Origin: Candidatus Gastranaerophilales bacterium
Lineage (GTDB): Bacteria; Cyanobacteriota; Vampirovibrionia; Gastranaerophilales; Gastranaerophilaceae
Direction: 5' to 3'
Length of the DNA: 63,510 nucleotides
Assembly: GCA_944325825.1 (NCBI GenBank)
Contig: CALVBP010000009.1
Coordinates: 1-63,510 of the forward strand
Shown: piece after piece, positions 60,877 to 63,510 of the stretch
How positions within the stretch are numbered: the first letter of the stretch is position 1
Layout: each line of letters begins with the position of its first letter
The notes under the pieces: model-generated
Told to the model about the DNA's origin: nothing
What the model saw: only the letters and a program-made list of their open reading frames with translations
Database searches by the model: none
Translations under genes and position numbers: made by a program

Positions 60877-63510
60877 TTATTCTCTTTTAGCTTCAATTTC
60901 TTTGATTAACTCAATCATCAAGTCATCAATCTGTTTTGCCGTTTTATCACCGTAGTCACTCCTGGTATTTGTTTGAGTCTTAATAAGGTCGTTTAATTTT
61001 ATATAAGTCTCGTTTGCCGAGAGGCCCTTCTCTGCTGCAAGAGCAAGGAGTGTGTTCGGGATAACATTCATTTCTGCTTGAGTCGGTCCCCATTCATTAT
61101 CTATGTAGCCGATAATATTTTCGTATTGGGTTATGTTGTTAAATGTGGTAATAATACCTATGATATTATCTTTGGTGAAATAGTTTTCTGTCTTGAGGAT
61201 ATCTCTTATTTCACCCTGACCCAGCCCGTTTACTTGTTGGTATATATCAAGTCCCTTCTGATATCCATCTCGGGATATAGGGTAGAACTTGCTACCGGTT
61301 TCTTTACCATCTACTATTACAGGTTCTCTCCTATAGAGTTGGGTTGAGTTTCCATAGGTTTCATAAATAGAACCTCTAAGGGGTTTTATCCATTTATTCT
61401 GAACAGCATTGTTTAGCATTTCATAAGTGATTGTATCATATGTCATGTAATCATTAAACAACCTGTCTTTCTCTCCATTCGTAAAAATAGAAGCATCAAA
61501 TTTTACCAGAATGTCCAAGGGGTCTGTTACGTGATTCATCAGTTTTTCTAAAAGCTTACTATCATCTTTACCCAAAGATTTCACTATAGTATCCAATACT
61601 TTTCTTGCTTCGCCTTCGTCGCATTTTTCAGGGAGAAGATCTATCAGCGTTTCAACTGTTATACCTTCCGGCAGGTCTGTTTTAGCAAAGCTCAATATTC
61701 CGTCCTCACTGGTGTATATATAGTCTTTAATAAGAGACAGTCTGTTTTTATCGCTTATAATACTATCATATCTGTCACCATCCTGGTCTACATAATTTTT
61801 AACAAGAAGTTCTCTTATTTCCTGATTTTTAGGGAATTTTTCGAGTATTTTGTCGTTAGGGATATTACTATTGTAGGCGACTTTATTTTTAATAAAGTCA
61901 ATAACTTCTTCTTCTTTTGTCATACCATCAACTAATTGTGCATAATGAGCTACTACTACGCTGCTTGCAGTAAATCTTTCAATAGCTGCGGTATATTCTT
62001 TTTCACCCATATCTTCCAGCTTGATTGATTTAACAAGAGCTTCCTGCATTTCTTCTGTAGCATTTTTAGCTAATTCGTTCATCTCTTCATAAGTCGGACG
62101 TCTTGACGGTTCAAAAGCATACGTTTTACTACCGTCTTCTGCTGTTGTAACGGTGAAGAAGGATTCCAGTATTTCTGTTTTAATTTCTTCTTTTTTTGCA
62201 TCTTCTAAGCCTGACTCTTCTATTTTATTAAATATTTCATTCAGATAGGGTGCATTTGCAGGATTTCCTTTATCAGCAAGGAAGAGTTCTTTAGCTTTTT
62301 TTACAGCCTTCTTGTAGAGTTCTTCTTTATAGTCGTCTTTAACCTGAAGTTGACTCAATGTATTAAGGTCAGAATTTGATATAAGAGTTTCTATATCTTC
62401 TTTAGAAGCCTTAAACTTATTTTCGGTATTTGCAGCTAAATTTGCAGCTAAGACTTTATCTGTTGTCGCAGCATATTTTTTAAATAATGCTGCTTTCTTC
62501 TCATCAGTGTCTGCTGCATTGAATTCTGTTACGAATTCGTCCAACAGCCCAGAATCTGCAGCACGCGCTCCTGTCGGTGAATTATATTGAAGGTTGCCGT
62601 CAGAATCCATTGCAAGATATTTTTTAACAACACCTTTTTCCGGGTCTGCTTCGATTTTAAATCCGCCGATTTCTATGCCCTCTTTCAAAGTATCTTTTAG
62701 AGAATGTTCTGGATCAGTGAGTCTTTCGCCTCTGAGTTCTTTATCTCTTATAGTTTTAAACATATTTGCTGCTGTTTCAAAAGAAGTTCTATCTTTTTCA
62801 AAGACATCTTTGTCAAAATCCCCGGATTCATTCAAAATAATAGTCTTTACAACTTCCGGATTCTGAGTTTTCAGCATCTTATTAATAAGGTCTTTGACAT
62901 CGGCAGAATCTCTGTCAACAAGAGTGCCGTTTTTTAGTTGTTTCACAACACTTACCAGAACCTCTTCTGTAGGTTGAAGTCCTATTTGTATTTCTAGTTT
63001 GTCAAAGTTTTCAGCCTTTCTTTTGGCAGCGTCTTCTTCAGTCTCATTTGCAGTCGCCTGGGTAGTCTGGTTATCTTTAAAGGCTTTTTCCTTTTTCTTC
63101 AAGCCGTTAAGTGTTTCTGATGTGAGAGTAATATCGTTATATGAGGTGCTGTACATCTCTTTTGTAACAGCAGATTCGCCTTCGCCTTCGGTTTTTGTGT
63201 ATTTGGTAATATTTTCTTCTCCTTCAACCTCAGAAGATTTCCAGCCTTCCGGATTAAAGTCCGCTTCAAGCTCAATATTGCTGTTAGGGGTATATTCCTT
63301 ACCGTCAACAACGGTACCTCCGCCTTTATTATCGCCATCGGTATTACCGTCAATAACGGTACCCCCGCCTTTATTATCAAATTCGGTATTATCGGTTGGT
63401 TTTGGCAGTTTGATTTTTTGCCCTTCCTGGATGTAGTTAACATCGTTTATATCATTTGCAACTTTAATTTGTGCAATAAGTTCGTTTATTGCTTTCCAGC
63501 CGGGAGTTTC
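60877..63510 (-). CDS. Large LysM protein, 5' end beyond the window
   Basis: The frame is open to the last base of the window, so the 877 visible residues are a C-terminal part; the Met at 63156 is internal. Near the visible start is LysM-like sequence (ANDINDVNYIQEGQKIKLP), then an imperfect repeat (DNKGGGTVIDG and DNKGGGTVVDG) and an acidic linker. The rest is long, helical and charged with no motif I recognise. LysM binds peptidoglycan, so the protein probably faces or attaches to the wall. No signal peptide can be judged because the N-terminus is missing. Confidence 0.75.
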   Translation of the reverse strand, partial: ETPGWKAINELIAQIKVANDINDVNYIQEGQKIKLPKPTDNTEFDNKGGGTVIDGNTDGDNKGGGTVVDGKEYTPNSNIELEADFNPEGWKSSEVEGEENITKYTKTEGEGESAVTKEMYSTSYNDITLTSETLNGLKKKEKAFKDNQTTQATANETEEDAAKRKAENFDKLEIQIGLQPTEEVLVSVVKQLKNGTLVDRDSADVKDLINKMLKTQNPEVVKTIILNESGDFDKDVFEKDRTSFETAANMFKTIRDKELRGERLTDPEHSLKDTLKEGIEIGGFKIEADPEKGVVKKYLAMDSDGNLQYNSPTGARAADSGLLDEFVTEFNAADTDEKKAALFKKYAATTDKVLAANLAANTENKFKASKEDIETLISNSDLNTLSQLQVKDDYKEELYKKAVKKAKELFLADKGNPANAPYLNEIFNKIEESGLEDAKKEEIKTEILESFFTVTTAEDGSKTYAFEPSRRPTYEEMNELAKNATEEMQEALVKSIKLEDMGEKEYTAAIERFTASSVVVAHYAQLVDGMTKEEEVIDFIKNKVAYNSNIPNDKILEKFPKNQEIRELLVKNYVDQDGDRYDSIISDKNRLSLIKDYIYTSEDGILSFAKTDLPEGITVETLIDLLPEKCDEGEARKVLDTIVKSLGKDDSKLLEKLMNHVTDPLDILVKFDASIFTNGEKDRLFNDYMTYDTITYEMLNNAVQNKWIKPLRGSIYETYGNSTQLYRREPVIVDGKETGSKFYPISRDGYQKGLDIYQQVNGLGQGEIRDILKTENYFTKDNIIGIITTFNNITQYENIIGYIDNEWGPTQAEMNVIPNTLLALAAEKGLSANETYIKLNDLIKTQTNTRSDYGDKTAKQIDDLMIELIKEIEAKRE

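Overview
The window is AT-rich bacterial chromosome. The gene set suggests an uncultured gut Vampirovibrionia/Gastranaerophilales (non-photosynthetic sister group of Cyanobacteria). This is inference, resting on a prenyl-diphosphate synthase fused in an operon to a divergent PAP2 protein, a cyanobacterial SigF-like sigma factor, an orphan MlaE permease, an anaerobic ferredoxin-dependent KorDABC enzyme next to isocitrate dehydrogenase, flagellin plus a FliA-type sigma factor, and several EF-hand and LysM proteins of unknown function. No phage, plasmid, CRISPR array or autonomous transposon is visible. The window runs off the 5' end of a LysM gene at its right edge.

Layout. 0.2-5.9 kb: SIMPL, RicT/PSP1, gpsA, a LysM/lysozyme-like protein, murQ and ribH. 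6-11.3 kb: rsgA-ispA-PAP2, then rpsE-rpmD-rplO-secY, a spc-operon fragment with nothing else of the operon around it. 11.5-12.1 kb: an island of hairpin repeats and heptanucleotide repeats. 12.1-15.3 kb: an EF-hand protein and flagellin. 15.4-23.3 kb: korDABC, pilD, a SigF-like sigma factor, mlaE, a TSCPD protein, icd and tRNA-Thr(CGT). 23.5-30.5 kb: TPR, TIGR02757, tadA, obgE, tsaD, murI and an AMIN/amidase. 30.6-41.5 kb: mostly uncharacterised genes, including a ZorAB/MotAB-like pair beside a 1102-residue protein with three zinc ribbons. 41.6-47.8 kb: thiS-thiF, rpsP, and a tyrosine phosphatase/CCA transferase/rsmE/MATE operon. 48-53 kb: a 501-residue protein under a sigma-28-type promoter, a MITE-like repeat, and a cobalamin-riboswitch-controlled pair of unknown genes. 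53-63.5 kb: rqcH, valS, a glycosyltransferase, a second repeat island, a FliA-type sigma factor and a large LysM protein.

How it fits together. The FliA-type sigma factor at 59.9 kb has candidate targets in the window. Near-perfect TAAAGTTT-N11-GCCG promoters precede the EF-hand protein (14.2 kb), a previously uncalled 42-residue protein (30.8 kb) and the 501-residue protein (48.0 kb); a weaker one precedes the lysozyme-like gene (3.1 kb). Flagellin lacks this promoter but shares a 54-bp upstream block with an uncalled 28-residue membrane peptide at 41.4 kb. Cell-wall genes (murQ, murI, amidase, lysozyme, LysM) are scattered through the window. Many genes appear to start 6-9 nt after a -10 box with no ribosome-binding site, so leaderless transcripts look common.

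The best candidates for undescribed biology are the B12-riboswitch operon (50.75-53.1 kb), the ZorAB-like pair with its zinc-ribbon neighbour (36.2-41.4 kb), the sigma-28 set of unknown proteins, and the small proteins at 30.7, 36.2 and 41.4 kb.
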